Assembly (NCBI GenBank): GCA_020436865.1
Contig: JAGQXA010000933.1
Coordinates: 1 to 6,438 of the forward strand
Origin: Saprospiraceae bacterium
Lineage (GTDB): Bacteria > Bacteroidota > Bacteroidia > Chitinophagales > Saprospiraceae
Direction: 5' to 3'
DNA length: 6,438 bases
The position numbers were made by a program, and so were the translations under genes. Below the pieces are notes generated by a model. It saw only the letters and a program-made list of their open reading frames with translations. It was not told the origin of the DNA and ran no database searches. Shown here piece after piece: positions 1-5,640 of the stretch; within the stretch, counting starts at the first letter, position 1, and each line of letters starts with the position of its first letter.

Positions 1-230
1 ACGTGCCGGTCGTGCCGGAAGGCATAACCCGCCCCGAGCAGGAAGATCAGGGCGAACAGATGCCATTCGAGCTCCATGAACCAGGCTTTGGTCTCCTGGA
101 ATAGGTAGCGATTAGCTACGTCGTAGCAAACGAGCAGGACGAGGGCGAGCGTCAGCCAGCTGACCGCTCTTCCTACCCACTCGTTGAGTCGTCCGATGAA
201 CCGTACCAGAGAGTCGGCGGATCTTTCCAT
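1..230 (-). CDS. TRAP transporter small permease subunit (DctQ-like), 3' part missing
   Basis: I translated the minus strand from the ATG at 230 to the window edge: 76 full codons without a stop. The protein begins MERSADSLVRFIGRLNEWVG, followed by a hydrophobic helix at about residues 22-37 and a second starting near 56. The stretch at residues 53-76, ELEWHLFALIFLLGAGYAFR then HDRH, is what I recognise as the DctQ small permease signature, in which E-x-x-W-H leads into a membrane helix and a charged R/H-D-x-H-V end. DctQ proteins are four-helix inner-membrane subunits of tripartite ATP-independent periplasmic transporters. They work with a large permease (DctM) and a periplasmic binding protein to import organic acids or similar solutes using an ion gradient. 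The large permease is expected further left, outside the window. The substrate cannot be told. Start choice: ATG with AAAAGGA six bases upstream. The family call rests on motif memory only. Confidence 0.8.
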   Translation of the reverse strand, partial: MERSADSLVRFIGRLNEWVGRAVSWLTLALVLLVCYDVANRYLFQETKAWFMELEWHLFALIFLLGAGYAFRHDRH

Positions 231-236
231 GGGAAA

Positions 237-243
237 TCCTTTT
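237..243 (-). promoter_or_regulatory. Ribosome binding site of the TRAP small permease gene
   Basis: The minus strand reads AAAAGGA six bases before the ATG at 230. This is a good Shine-Dalgarno match and fixes the start. It stands out because none of the other gene starts in the window (the TPR gene, gyrA, the DUF1295 gene, ubiE, the last gene) has one, as is usual in Bacteroidota. Confidence 0.55.
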
Positions 244-254
244 GGGTCGACCGA

Positions 255-261
255 CAAAATA
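255..261 (-). promoter_or_regulatory. Weak -7-like promoter element before the TRAP gene
   Basis: The minus strand reads TATTTTG, which resembles the Bacteroidota -7 box TAnnTTTG with one spacer base missing. It lies 25 bases upstream of the TRAP start and just after the strong terminator of the TPR gene, where a promoter would be needed if the TRAP genes are transcribed independently. The match is imperfect and no -33 element is evident, so this is only a candidate. Confidence 0.2.
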
Positions 262-288
262 CAAAAAAGCGACGGGAGCCCGATGCGG

Positions 289-329
289 AAAAAAGAGAGG
301 GCGGACCCATGATCATGGGTCCGCCCTCT
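289..329 (-). terminator. Intrinsic terminator of the TPR-protein gene
   Basis: Positions 296-312 and 313-329 are exact reverse complements, giving a perfect 34-bp palindrome. In RNA this folds as a 15-bp GC-rich stem (296-310 with 315-329) and a GAUC tetraloop. On the minus strand it is followed, after one C, by six Ts (294-289), the classic stem-plus-U-tract form. It begins 22 bases after the stop codon of the TPR gene. On the plus strand no T-run follows, so it acts as a terminator in the minus direction. Confidence 0.9.
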
Positions 330-351
330 TCAGCGAAGAAAAGTAAGCGGA

Positions 352-1689
352 TCACTCGTTGAAGTACGGTTTCTCGTTATCAACGTTGTTCTGCACATTT
401 TCGAGACGCTTTTTGAACTCGTTGGACATCGCCAGGTCATCCTTGCGAGCGTAGATCTCCCGCAGGGCGATCAGCGTATTGATGTCGTTCGGGTTGCTGG
501 TTTCGGCCTTCTTGAAGTACGGCAGCGCCTTATCGAAGAGATCGAATACCTCTTTCTTTTTATCGTTGTACTTCTTGATCCCCTCTTTGGAGAGGTCGGC
601 TTCCAGCTCCATCATTTCTTTGGTGACCGCGGCGGCCTTATTGTAGTACAGGGCGCCGATGCTATAGGTCGCGTCGATGAAATCCGGTTTCTTCTCGAGT
701 GCCTGATTGTAGTATTTCAGGGCCTCGTCGAAGTTCTCTTGCGCCTTGGCTTCGTTGCCGGCTTCCAGTTCGCGTTGGAACAGGTTGTCGTATACATTGC
801 CCAGCGTGGAGTACAGCGACACGTTCTCGGGTTCTTTCTCGATGGCTTGCTTGAGTTTGCCGACGAGATCGTCGAGGCGCTCTTCGCGCAGGTAGTAGTT
901 GATCTCGGCAAACAGCAGTTCGGTATTGCCGGGGAACAGTTTTTTGCCTTTCTCCATCACAGCCAGGGCTGCGTCTTCCTGTCCTTCTTCGACCGACAGC
1001 ATGGAGAAGTAATTGGCGTACACCTGAGGCTCGGCGTAGTCCTTGTCGTACAAGGTCTTGAAGAGGCTTTTGGCCGCTTCGGTCTGATTGGCCTGGCGAG
1101 CGCAGAAGGCCGTGACGAAGGTGTGCTGGTCGACGTCTTCCGGATTCTCGAAGACCGGCTCGGCCCCTTCTTTGGCCATCAGGTTGTGGACGTCGAGTAC
1201 CTTTTGCAGGGCGGAGTAGGCTTCAGCGTACTCCTGCAACTGCAGGTGTTGATTGCCCACGGCGTTGAGCAGCCGGGCCGACTCCGACAGGCCCGTCTGG
1301 GCGTCGCGAGTTTCGTATTTTTTCTCGGCGGCCGAAATCGCCATTTTGTAGGCCTCGACAGCTTCGCTGGCGTTCTTTTCGGTGCCTTCCGGGAGTTTGT
1401 ACTCCGGATTGATCAGCAACTTGTTGATATCCTGGGAGGCCAGGGTGTTGTAGATCTCCCCGCGGGTGATCCAGAACTTGGCATCGCTTTTGAGTTCGCC
1501 CGAGGCTGCCGCCACGTCGATCAGTTGCTTGGCTTCCTGCAACTTCCCTTCGTTGTTGGAGGGATCGACGTTGAAGTTGCCCAACAGGGTCTTAGCTTTC
1601 TTATAAGCTTTGCCGGCATCTTCCTGGCCATACATACCGGTAGAGGCCAGGAGGAGGAGGGCGACTAAGCTTAGCAACACTTTTTTCAT
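352..1689 (-). CDS. Secreted tetratricopeptide-repeat (TPR) protein
   Basis: The 445-residue protein starts MKKVLLSLVALLLLASTGMY and has a typical Sec signal peptide: KK, a leucine-rich core and a likely cut after MYG, about residue 21. There is no lipobox cysteine, so it is probably periplasmic or exported rather than a lipoprotein. The mature part is almost wholly helical TPR. I can pick out units near residues 136-168, 188-219, 222-254, 256-288, 290-336, 338-400 and 402-430. Good examples contain YYNQALEKKPDFIDA and YFKKAETSNPNDINT. The units at 290-336 and 338-400 are stretched by charged insertions (EAGNEAKAQE; MMELEADLSKEGIKKYN). TPRs are protein-interaction scaffolds; no enzymatic motif is visible and the partner is unknown. 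TPR genes next to gyrA recur in Bacteroidota as I remember it, but that does not give a function. The gene lies 292 bases downstream of gyrA on the same strand and ends at a strong terminator. The start has no Shine-Dalgarno sequence, only an A/T-rich stretch. Confidence 0.9.
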   Translation of the reverse strand: MKKVLLSLVALLLLASTGMYGQEDAGKAYKKAKTLLGNFNVDPSNNEGKLQEAKQLIDVAAASGELKSDAKFWITRGEIYNTLASQDINKLLINPEYKLPEGTEKNASEAVEAYKMAISAAEKKYETRDAQTGLSESARLLNAVGNQHLQLQEYAEAYSALQKVLDVHNLMAKEGAEPVFENPEDVDQHTFVTAFCARQANQTEAAKSLFKTLYDKDYAEPQVYANYFSMLSVEEGQEDAALAVMEKGKKLFPGNTELLFAEINYYLREERLDDLVGKLKQAIEKEPENVSLYSTLGNVYDNLFQRELEAGNEAKAQENFDEALKYYNQALEKKPDFIDATYSIGALYYNKAAAVTKEMMELEADLSKEGIKKYNDKKKEVFDLFDKALPYFKKAETSNPNDINTLIALREIYARKDDLAMSNEFKKRLENVQNNVDNEKPYFNE

Positions 1690-1821
1690 AAGTACTTAGG
1701 TTTTAATTATTAGGTTTCGCCGGACGAACCGGCTCGTTTTCTCCGAAGTTCCGAGGCGTTTCCACTGTCTATACCGAGGCCGAAGTGGTACGAAGTATCT
1801 CAAACCACTTCTTCGTCGGCA

Positions 1822-1884
1822 TATACTCAAGCGATAGATGGTCGACCGTTGTAATAATTCCCAAACCACCATCGCTTGAGTATA
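1822..1884. repeat. Long imperfect inverted repeat (about 20-bp stem, 22-nt loop)
   Basis: TATACTCAAGCGAT at 1822-1835 is repeated exactly in reverse complement at 1871-1884. Read as minus-strand RNA, pairing continues inward through 1865-1870 with 1836-1842, using one G-U pair and one bulged U at 1838. This makes roughly 20 base pairs around a 22-base loop (1843-1864). No U-tract follows on the minus strand, so it does not look like a standard terminator. It lies between the probable gyrA terminator and the TPR gene. Role unknown: RNA processing or stability element, protein-binding site, or remnant of a small mobile repeat. Confidence 0.75.
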
Positions 1885-1914
1885 GAACGCAATTTTTGCG
1901 CTCTTTGGTTCGGG

Positions 1915-1950
1915 AAAAGGCCCTTAACTCCAGTAATGGAGACGATGGCC
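1915..1950 (-). terminator. Probable intrinsic terminator of gyrA
   Basis: Minus-strand RNA can pair GGCC (1950-1947) with GGCC (1922-1919) and CUCCA (1941-1937) with UGGAG (1932-1928) around a UUAC loop, with a symmetric 5x5 internal loop between the two helices. Four Us (1918-1915) follow directly. It starts 31 bases after the gyrA stop. The internal loop and short U-run make it weaker than the terminator at 289-329, so some read-through into the TPR gene is plausible. Confidence 0.4.
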
Positions 1951-1981
1951 GACCCGGGAGGGGCGTTAAAAAAGGCTTAAA

Positions 1982-4546
1982 TTATTCCACATTTACTTCT
2001 CCTTCTTCCTCGCCATTGTCGGCCACGATGGCCACATCGGCGATCTCTTCGCCTTCGCCCAGGCGGATCACGCGAACTCCCTGCGTCGCTCGCCCCATGA
2101 CGCGGATGTCGCGAACCGGCATGCGGATCACCACTCCGGAGCGCTGGGAGATCATCAGTTCGTCATCTTCCCGCACTGCTTTGATGGCGATCAGATGGCC
2201 GGTCTTTTCCGTTACCATCATGGTGCGTACGCCTTTGCCGCCCCGGTTGGTCAGGCGATAATCTTCGAATTCAGAACGCTTGCCGTTGCCTTTCTCGGAT
2301 ACGACGAGGATGGTTGTCTCCTTGTCGTTAGGGTCGATGCACACCATGCCGACCACGGCGTCGTCATCGTTGTCGAGACTGATACCGCGCACACCGGCTG
2401 CGGTACGGCCCATGGGGCGCACCTTCGACTCGTTGAAGCGGATCGCGTTGCCGTTGCGGTTGGCGATGAATATTTCGTTACGGCCGTTGGTCAGCCGGGC
2501 TTCCAGCAATTGATCGCCTTCGTTGATCGAAATGGCGATGATCCCTCCCGCACGCGGCCGGGAGAAGGCCTCTACGACGGTTTTTTTGATCATGCCCTTG
2601 CGGGTACAGAAGACGATGTTGTGGTTGTCGACGAAGTCTCTGTCGGTCAGATCGGGGATGATAATATACGCCTTGATCTTATCCTCTTTGGGGATGGACA
2701 GGATGTTCTGGATCACCCGGCCGCTCGAACTCTTGGTCGCTTCCGGGATCTCGAAGACCCGCAGCCAGTGACACTGGCCTTGTTCGGTGAAGAGCAGCAG
2801 GTAGGCGTGGGTGTTGCCGATGAACATGTGCTCGACGAAATCTTCGTCGCGCGTCCGCGTACCGATCGAGCCCCGTCCGCCCCGGCTTTGCAGGCGGTAT
2901 TCCGTCACCGGGGTGCGTTTGATATAGCCCAGGTGGCTGATGGTGACGACCACTTCTTCGTCGGGGATCAGATCTTCGATGCTGATGTCGCCATCGGCGA
3001 AGCTGATATCGGTGCGGCGCTCGTCGCCGTATTTCTCCTTGACCTCGAGCAGTTCGTCTTTCACGATGCCGCGTTGCAGTCCTTCGTCGGCGAGGATAGC
3101 CCGCAGGCGCAGGATCTCCTGCTGGATCTCGTCGAATTCGGCGCGCACCTTGTCGCGCTCCAATCCGGTCAGGCGCTGCAGGCGCATGTCGAGAATGGCC
3201 TTGGCCTGCACTTCGGTGAGCACGTGGCCTTCCAGCGGTAGTTGTTCCTCGGTGCGGTGTTCGAGCAGGGCCGCGAACTTTTTCTCGAAGGCGGGCATAT
3301 CGTCGATGAAATCGCCCTTCATCAGGCCCAGTCGCGCCTCGTCGGGCGTCTGGGAAGAACGGATGAGGGTAATGACCGCGTCCAGATAGTCGAGCGCGAT
3401 CAACAAGCCGAGCAGGATGTGGGCCCGGTCGAGTGCTTTTTGCAGTTCGAAGCGAGTTCGGCGCACGATCACCTCCAGGCGGAAAGTGATGAATTCTTCG
3501 ATCAGGTCCTTGAGGTTGAGGGTCATTGGGCGACCGCCGACCAGCGCCACGTTGTTCACTCCGTAAGACGACTGCAGCGGCGTATACTTGTAGAGTTTGC
3601 TCAGCACCACACTGGCCATGGCGTCGCGTTTGACGTCGACCACAATGCGCAGCCCCTTGCGATCGGACTCGTCGCGGATGTCGCTGATGCCTTCTATCCT
3701 CTTGTCGTTTACCAGCTCGGCCACTTTCATGATGAGGCTGGCTTTGTTTACCTGGTAGGGGATCTCTGAAATAATGATCGTTTCGCGACCGCTGGGGGCC
3801 GTGTCGATGCGCGCGCGGCCCCGCACGACCACGCGGCCGCGGCCCGTTTCAAAAGCCTCCTTGACACCTTGGTAGCCATAGATGATGCCGCCGGTCGGAA
3901 AGTCGGGCCCTTTAATGTACTGGGCCAGCTCGTCGATGGTGATCTCCGGATTATCGACGGTGGCCATGATGCCCTCGACCACTTCCGAGAGGTTATGCGG
4001 CAGCATATTGGTGGCCATGCCGACGGCGATCCCGGAGGCGCCGTTGATCAGCAGGTTGGGAATGCGCGAGGGCAGTACGGTCGGCTCTTCGAGGGTGTCG
4101 TCGAAGTTCAGGGCGAAATCGACGGTGTTCTTGTTGATGTCCGAAAGCATTTCGTCGGAAATGCGGCGCAGGCGGGCCTCGGTATAACGCATGGCGGCCG
4201 GACTGTCGCCGTCCATTGAGCCGAAGTTGCCCTGTCCGTCGACCAGCGGGTAGCGCAGCGACCACTCCTGGGCCATTCGCACCATGGTGTCGTATACCGA
4301 GGAGTCGCCATGCGGGTGATACTTGCCGAGCACCTCCCCCACGATACGGGCCGATTTCTTATGCGCCTTGTTGTAGGCGATCCCCAGTTCGTGCATGCCG
4401 TACAGAACGCGGCGGTGCACCGGTTTGAGCCCGTCGCGCACATCGGGCAACGCTCTGGACACTATGACCGACATTGAATAGTCAATGTAGGCCGACTTCA
4501 TTTGATCCTCGATGTTAACTGGTATGATTCGCTGTCCGGAAGCCAT
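1982..4546 (-). CDS. gyrA: DNA gyrase subunit A
   Basis: GyrA pairs with GyrB as an A2B2 complex that uses ATP to introduce negative supercoils. At 854 residues it is full length. The breakage-reunion domain covers about 1-520: KPVHRR (41-46), the fluoroquinolone region GKYHPHGDSSVYDT (74-87), the catalytic tyrosine Y121 in AAMRYTEARL with R120 before it, and SGIAVGMATN (171-180) holding the DNA-intercalating isoleucine I173. The C-terminal DNA-wrapping domain covers about 525-840, with a GyrA-box QSRGGRG at 553-559 in the first blade and a related NRGGKG at 767-772. The box and the EKYGDERRTDIS segment distinguish GyrA from ParC. The C-terminus is acidic (GEEEGEVNVE). S82 and D86, equivalent to E. 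coli S83 and D87, are the usual sensitive residues. The codon before the ATG at 4546 is an in-frame TAG, so no longer start is possible. There is no Shine-Dalgarno sequence. It reads from its own promoter at 4696-4703. gyrB is not in the window. Confidence 0.98.
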   Translation of the reverse strand: MASGQRIIPVNIEDQMKSAYIDYSMSVIVSRALPDVRDGLKPVHRRVLYGMHELGIAYNKAHKKSARIVGEVLGKYHPHGDSSVYDTMVRMAQEWSLRYPLVDGQGNFGSMDGDSPAAMRYTEARLRRISDEMLSDINKNTVDFALNFDDTLEEPTVLPSRIPNLLINGASGIAVGMATNMLPHNLSEVVEGIMATVDNPEITIDELAQYIKGPDFPTGGIIYGYQGVKEAFETGRGRVVVRGRARIDTAPSGRETIIISEIPYQVNKASLIMKVAELVNDKRIEGISDIRDESDRKGLRIVVDVKRDAMASVVLSKLYKYTPLQSSYGVNNVALVGGRPMTLNLKDLIEEFITFRLEVIVRRTRFELQKALDRAHILLGLLIALDYLDAVITLIRSSQTPDEARLGLMKGDFIDDMPAFEKKFAALLEHRTEEQLPLEGHVLTEVQAKAILDMRLQRLTGLERDKVRAEFDEIQQEILRLRAILADEGLQRGIVKDELLEVKEKYGDERRTDISFADGDISIEDLIPDEEVVVTISHLGYIKRTPVTEYRLQSRGGRGSIGTRTRDEDFVEHMFIGNTHAYLLLFTEQGQCHWLRVFEIPEATKSSSGRVIQNILSIPKEDKIKAYIIIPDLTDRDFVDNHNIVFCTRKGMIKKTVVEAFSRPRAGGIIAISINEGDQLLEARLTNGRNEIFIANRNGNAIRFNESKVRPMGRTAAGVRGISLDNDDDAVVGMVCIDPNDKETTILVVSEKGNGKRSEFEDYRLTNRGGKGVRTMMVTEKTGHLIAIKAVREDDELMISQRSGVVIRMPVRDIRVMGRATQGVRVIRLGEGEEIADVAIVADNGEEEGEVNVE

Positions 4547-4563
4547 CTACGTGATTTAGTTAG

Positions 4564-4653
4564 CTAGTTGACAAGGCCACGGAATCCGATGGTGACGGAA
4601 GCCGCACGATTGCCGAAAAAACTTGTGATGGATGAAAAATCTAGGTCGTTCAT
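4564..4653 (-). CDS. Possible 29-codon upstream reading frame in the gyrA leader
   Basis: Inside the predicted gyrA transcript, the minus strand has an ATG at 4653 opening 29 codons (starting MNDLDFSS, ending GLVN) that close with TAG at 4566-4564, 17 bases before the gyrA ATG and in a different frame. The peptide resembles no family I know. There is no Shine-Dalgarno sequence, but most genes here lack one. An open frame of this length can easily arise by chance. If translated, it could couple ribosome traffic to gyrA initiation. Confidence 0.2.
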   Translation of the reverse strand: MNDLDFSSITSFFGNRAASVTIGFRGLVN

Positions 4654-4666
4654 TGAATGTGCCGGG

Positions 4667-4694
4667 AAGGCCTTTCGGTAGATCCAAAAGCCTT
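4667..4694 (-). promoter_or_regulatory. Hairpin at the 5' end of the gyrA transcript
   Basis: AAGGCTTTTGG (4694-4684 on the minus strand) pairs with CCGAAAGGCCTT (4678-4667): nine pairs including one G-U, a bulged G, two more G-C pairs, and a five-base loop (4683-4679). It begins one base after the -7 box, so it would sit at or overlap the very 5' end of the mRNA. Such structures often protect an mRNA from decay. A DNA-binding operator is the alternative, and a regulatory role is inference. Confidence 0.45.
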
Positions 4695-4695
4695 G

Positions 4696-4703
4696 CAAAG
4701 ATA
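4696..4703 (-). promoter_or_regulatory. gyrA promoter, -7 box
   Basis: The minus strand reads TATCTTTG, an exact match to the Bacteroidota primary sigma factor box TAnnTTTG. Transcription would begin near 4690-4692, giving a leader of about 145 bases. I see no TTG or TTTG element at the usual 17-23 base spacing upstream, which is common because the -33 box is less conserved. Confidence 0.65.
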
Positions 4704-4737
4704 AGAAAAAGCCCCTAGCTTTAATAGGTATTTCCAC

Positions 4738-4745
4738 TAATTTTA
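4738..4745 (+). promoter_or_regulatory. Candidate -7 box for the DUF1295 gene
   Basis: The plus strand reads TAATTTTA, one mismatch (final base) from TAnnTTTG. It ends 12 bases before the ATG at 4758, which would leave a leader of only a few bases. It faces away from the gyrA promoter, so the 211-bp gap would hold two divergent promoters. No clear -33 element is present. Confidence 0.3.
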
Positions 4746-4757
4746 GCCCTTCTAACG

Positions 4758-5573
4758 ATGAGTATTCTACTGCTTGAAACGGCGGCCCTGATTCTTTGCT
4801 ACATGCTCTTGTGGTGGGTTATTGCCATGGTCGTCAAAGACAACGGATTGGCCGATGTGGCCTGGGGACTGGGGTTTGTTTTGATCGCCTGGTGGGAGGT
4901 GTTTCGCGTGGCGTCGGACCTGGTTTTTGTTCTGGCGATCCTGGTCAGCTGCTGGGGACTTCGTTTGTCGGCCTACATCGCCTTGCGAAACCGCCGGAAG
5001 GGGAAAGAAGACTGGCGCTATGCCGCCTGGCGGGAGCAGTGGGGCAAACAGGCCTGGTGGCGGTCGCTGGCACAGGTCTTCTTGCTGCAAGGGCTACTCC
5101 TCTGGCTGATCTCTGCGCCGCTGTTGGTGGCGGCCTGGTGTCCGGCTTGCCCCTTGGAAACCGGTTGGTGGACCTTTCCGGCGGTCTGGATCGGCTTCCT
5201 GCTGTGGCTCTGGGGGTGGATCTGGGAAAGCGTGGCCGACTGGCAGCTCTACCGGTTTAAGTCGCGTTCGGGCGTTCAGGGCCGGATCTACACCGGCGGT
5301 CTGTGGAAATATTCCCGTCATCCCAACTACTTTGGCGAACTCCTGTGCTGGTGGGGCATCTGGATCTGCTCGCTGCCCGCCGGCGGATGGTGGCTCGGTC
5401 TGTTGAGTCCGTTACTGATCAGCTGGTTGCTGCTGCGCGTATCCGGGGTGCCGATGCTGGAGTCCAGGTACGAAACCGACGAAACCTATCGCCGTTACCG
5501 GCAAAGCACTCCGGCCGTTTTCCCCGACTTCAGAAAAATTCTAAACCCGAAACGCCAATCTGGTGTTGATTGA
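4758..5573 (+). CDS. DUF1295 family integral membrane protein (steroid 5-alpha-reductase / ICMT-like fold)
   Basis: The 271-residue protein is very hydrophobic and tryptophan-rich, with probable membrane helices near residues 3-26, 30-48, 54-74, 103-127, 138-160 and two in 195-229. The family signature is in the C-terminal third: ESVADWQLYRFK (157-168), GLWKYSRHPNYFGE (181-194) and LRVSGVPMLE (226-235), then the YRRYRQSTPAVFPDF tail (244-258). The R-H-P-N-Y-x-G-E motif is shared by DUF1295 proteins, steroid 5-alpha-reductases and isoprenylcysteine methyltransferases, where this part of the fold binds NADPH or SAM. A lipid-modifying reductase or methyltransferase is therefore possible, but the reaction is unknown. 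Elsewhere the family often sits with cyclopropane-fatty-acid synthase genes; none is seen here. The gene diverges from gyrA and lies 67 bases before ubiE, which has its own promoter, so co-function is unproven. The ATG at 4758 lacks a Shine-Dalgarno sequence, but the first helix begins at once, supporting it. Confidence 0.9.
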   Translation: MSILLLETAALILCYMLLWWVIAMVVKDNGLADVAWGLGFVLIAWWEVFRVASDLVFVLAILVSCWGLRLSAYIALRNRRKGKEDWRYAAWREQWGKQAWWRSLAQVFLLQGLLLWLISAPLLVAAWCPACPLETGWWTFPAVWIGFLLWLWGWIWESVADWQLYRFKSRSGVQGRIYTGGLWKYSRHPNYFGELLCWWGIWICSLPAGGWWLGLLSPLLISWLLLRVSGVPMLESRYETDETYRRYRQSTPAVFPDFRKILNPKRQSGVD

Positions 5574-5593
5574 GCGCCGATTGCCTATCTTTG
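5565..5593 (+). promoter_or_regulatory. ubiE promoter
   Basis: TATCTTTG at 5586-5593 is an exact TAnnTTTG -7 box, and GTTG at 5565-5568 lies 17 bases upstream, fitting the TTG-N17-23-TAnnTTTG pattern described for Flavobacterium. The upstream half overlaps the last codons of the DUF1295 gene. Transcription would start near 5598, about 43 bases before the GTG start of ubiE. The octamer is the same as in the gyrA promoter. Confidence 0.7.
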
Positions 5594-5598
5594 CGCCT

Positions 5599-5612
5599 CC
5601 CCGGTAAAGGGG
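5599..5612 (+). other. Small hairpin at the 5' end of the ubiE leader
   Basis: CCCC (5599-5602) and GGGG (5609-5612) can pair around a GGUAAA loop, right at the predicted transcription start. Four G-C pairs only, and no T-run follows, so it is not a terminator for the DUF1295 gene. Low confidence that it matters. Confidence 0.2.
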
Positions 5613-5640
5613 TATTCCGAGTTCACCAAAAAGCAGATCT

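Larger units (their letters stand above)
1690..1981. other. Gene-free linker between gyrA and the TPR gene, rich in inverted repeats
   Basis: I find no convincing gene here. It contains four inverted repeats besides the probable gyrA terminator: 1719-1733 (GCCGG/CCGGC, loop 5), 1782-1811 (GAAGTGGT/ACCACTTC, loop 14), the long one at 1822-1884, and 1888-1900 (CGCAA/TTGCG, loop 3). No exact TAnnTTTG box occurs on the minus strand, so the promoter of the TPR gene is not obvious. It either uses a degenerate promoter or depends on read-through from gyrA. Confidence 0.5.

Noticed and set aside
173..355. A 60-codon minus-strand open frame across the terminator
   Set aside because: It runs through the terminator hairpin and then overlaps the TRAP gene start in another frame. 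The peptide has no family likeness, and the DctQ-like frame explains 1-230 better.
739..1668. A 309-codon open frame on the plus strand opposite the TPR gene
   Set aside because: It is fully antisense to a gene with a clear signal peptide and TPR repeats. Its translation shows no family motif and has the V/F/Q/D-heavy look of a mirrored frame in GC-rich DNA.
1822..1884. The long inverted repeat as the terminator of gyrA
   Set aside because: No T-run follows the stem on either strand. The hairpin at 1915-1950, with four Ts right after it, fits better.
1785..2261. A plus-strand open frame starting in the gyrA-TPR linker
   Set aside because: More than half overlaps the 3' end of gyrA in antisense, the linker part contains the inverted repeats, and the peptide is a low-complexity S/T/R-rich sequence.
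2195..3769. Two long plus-strand open frames (2195-3241 and 3242-3769) opposite gyrA
   Set aside because: They lie wholly within gyrA, whose coding sense is unmistakable. The translations are rich in D, V, H and A with no recognisable domain, as expected from the complement of gyrA codons.
4547..4757. A riboswitch or attenuator in the gyrA leader
   Set aside because: I recognise no riboswitch core, and no terminator hairpin with a U-tract lies before the gyrA start. Only the 5' hairpin and a short open frame are supportable.
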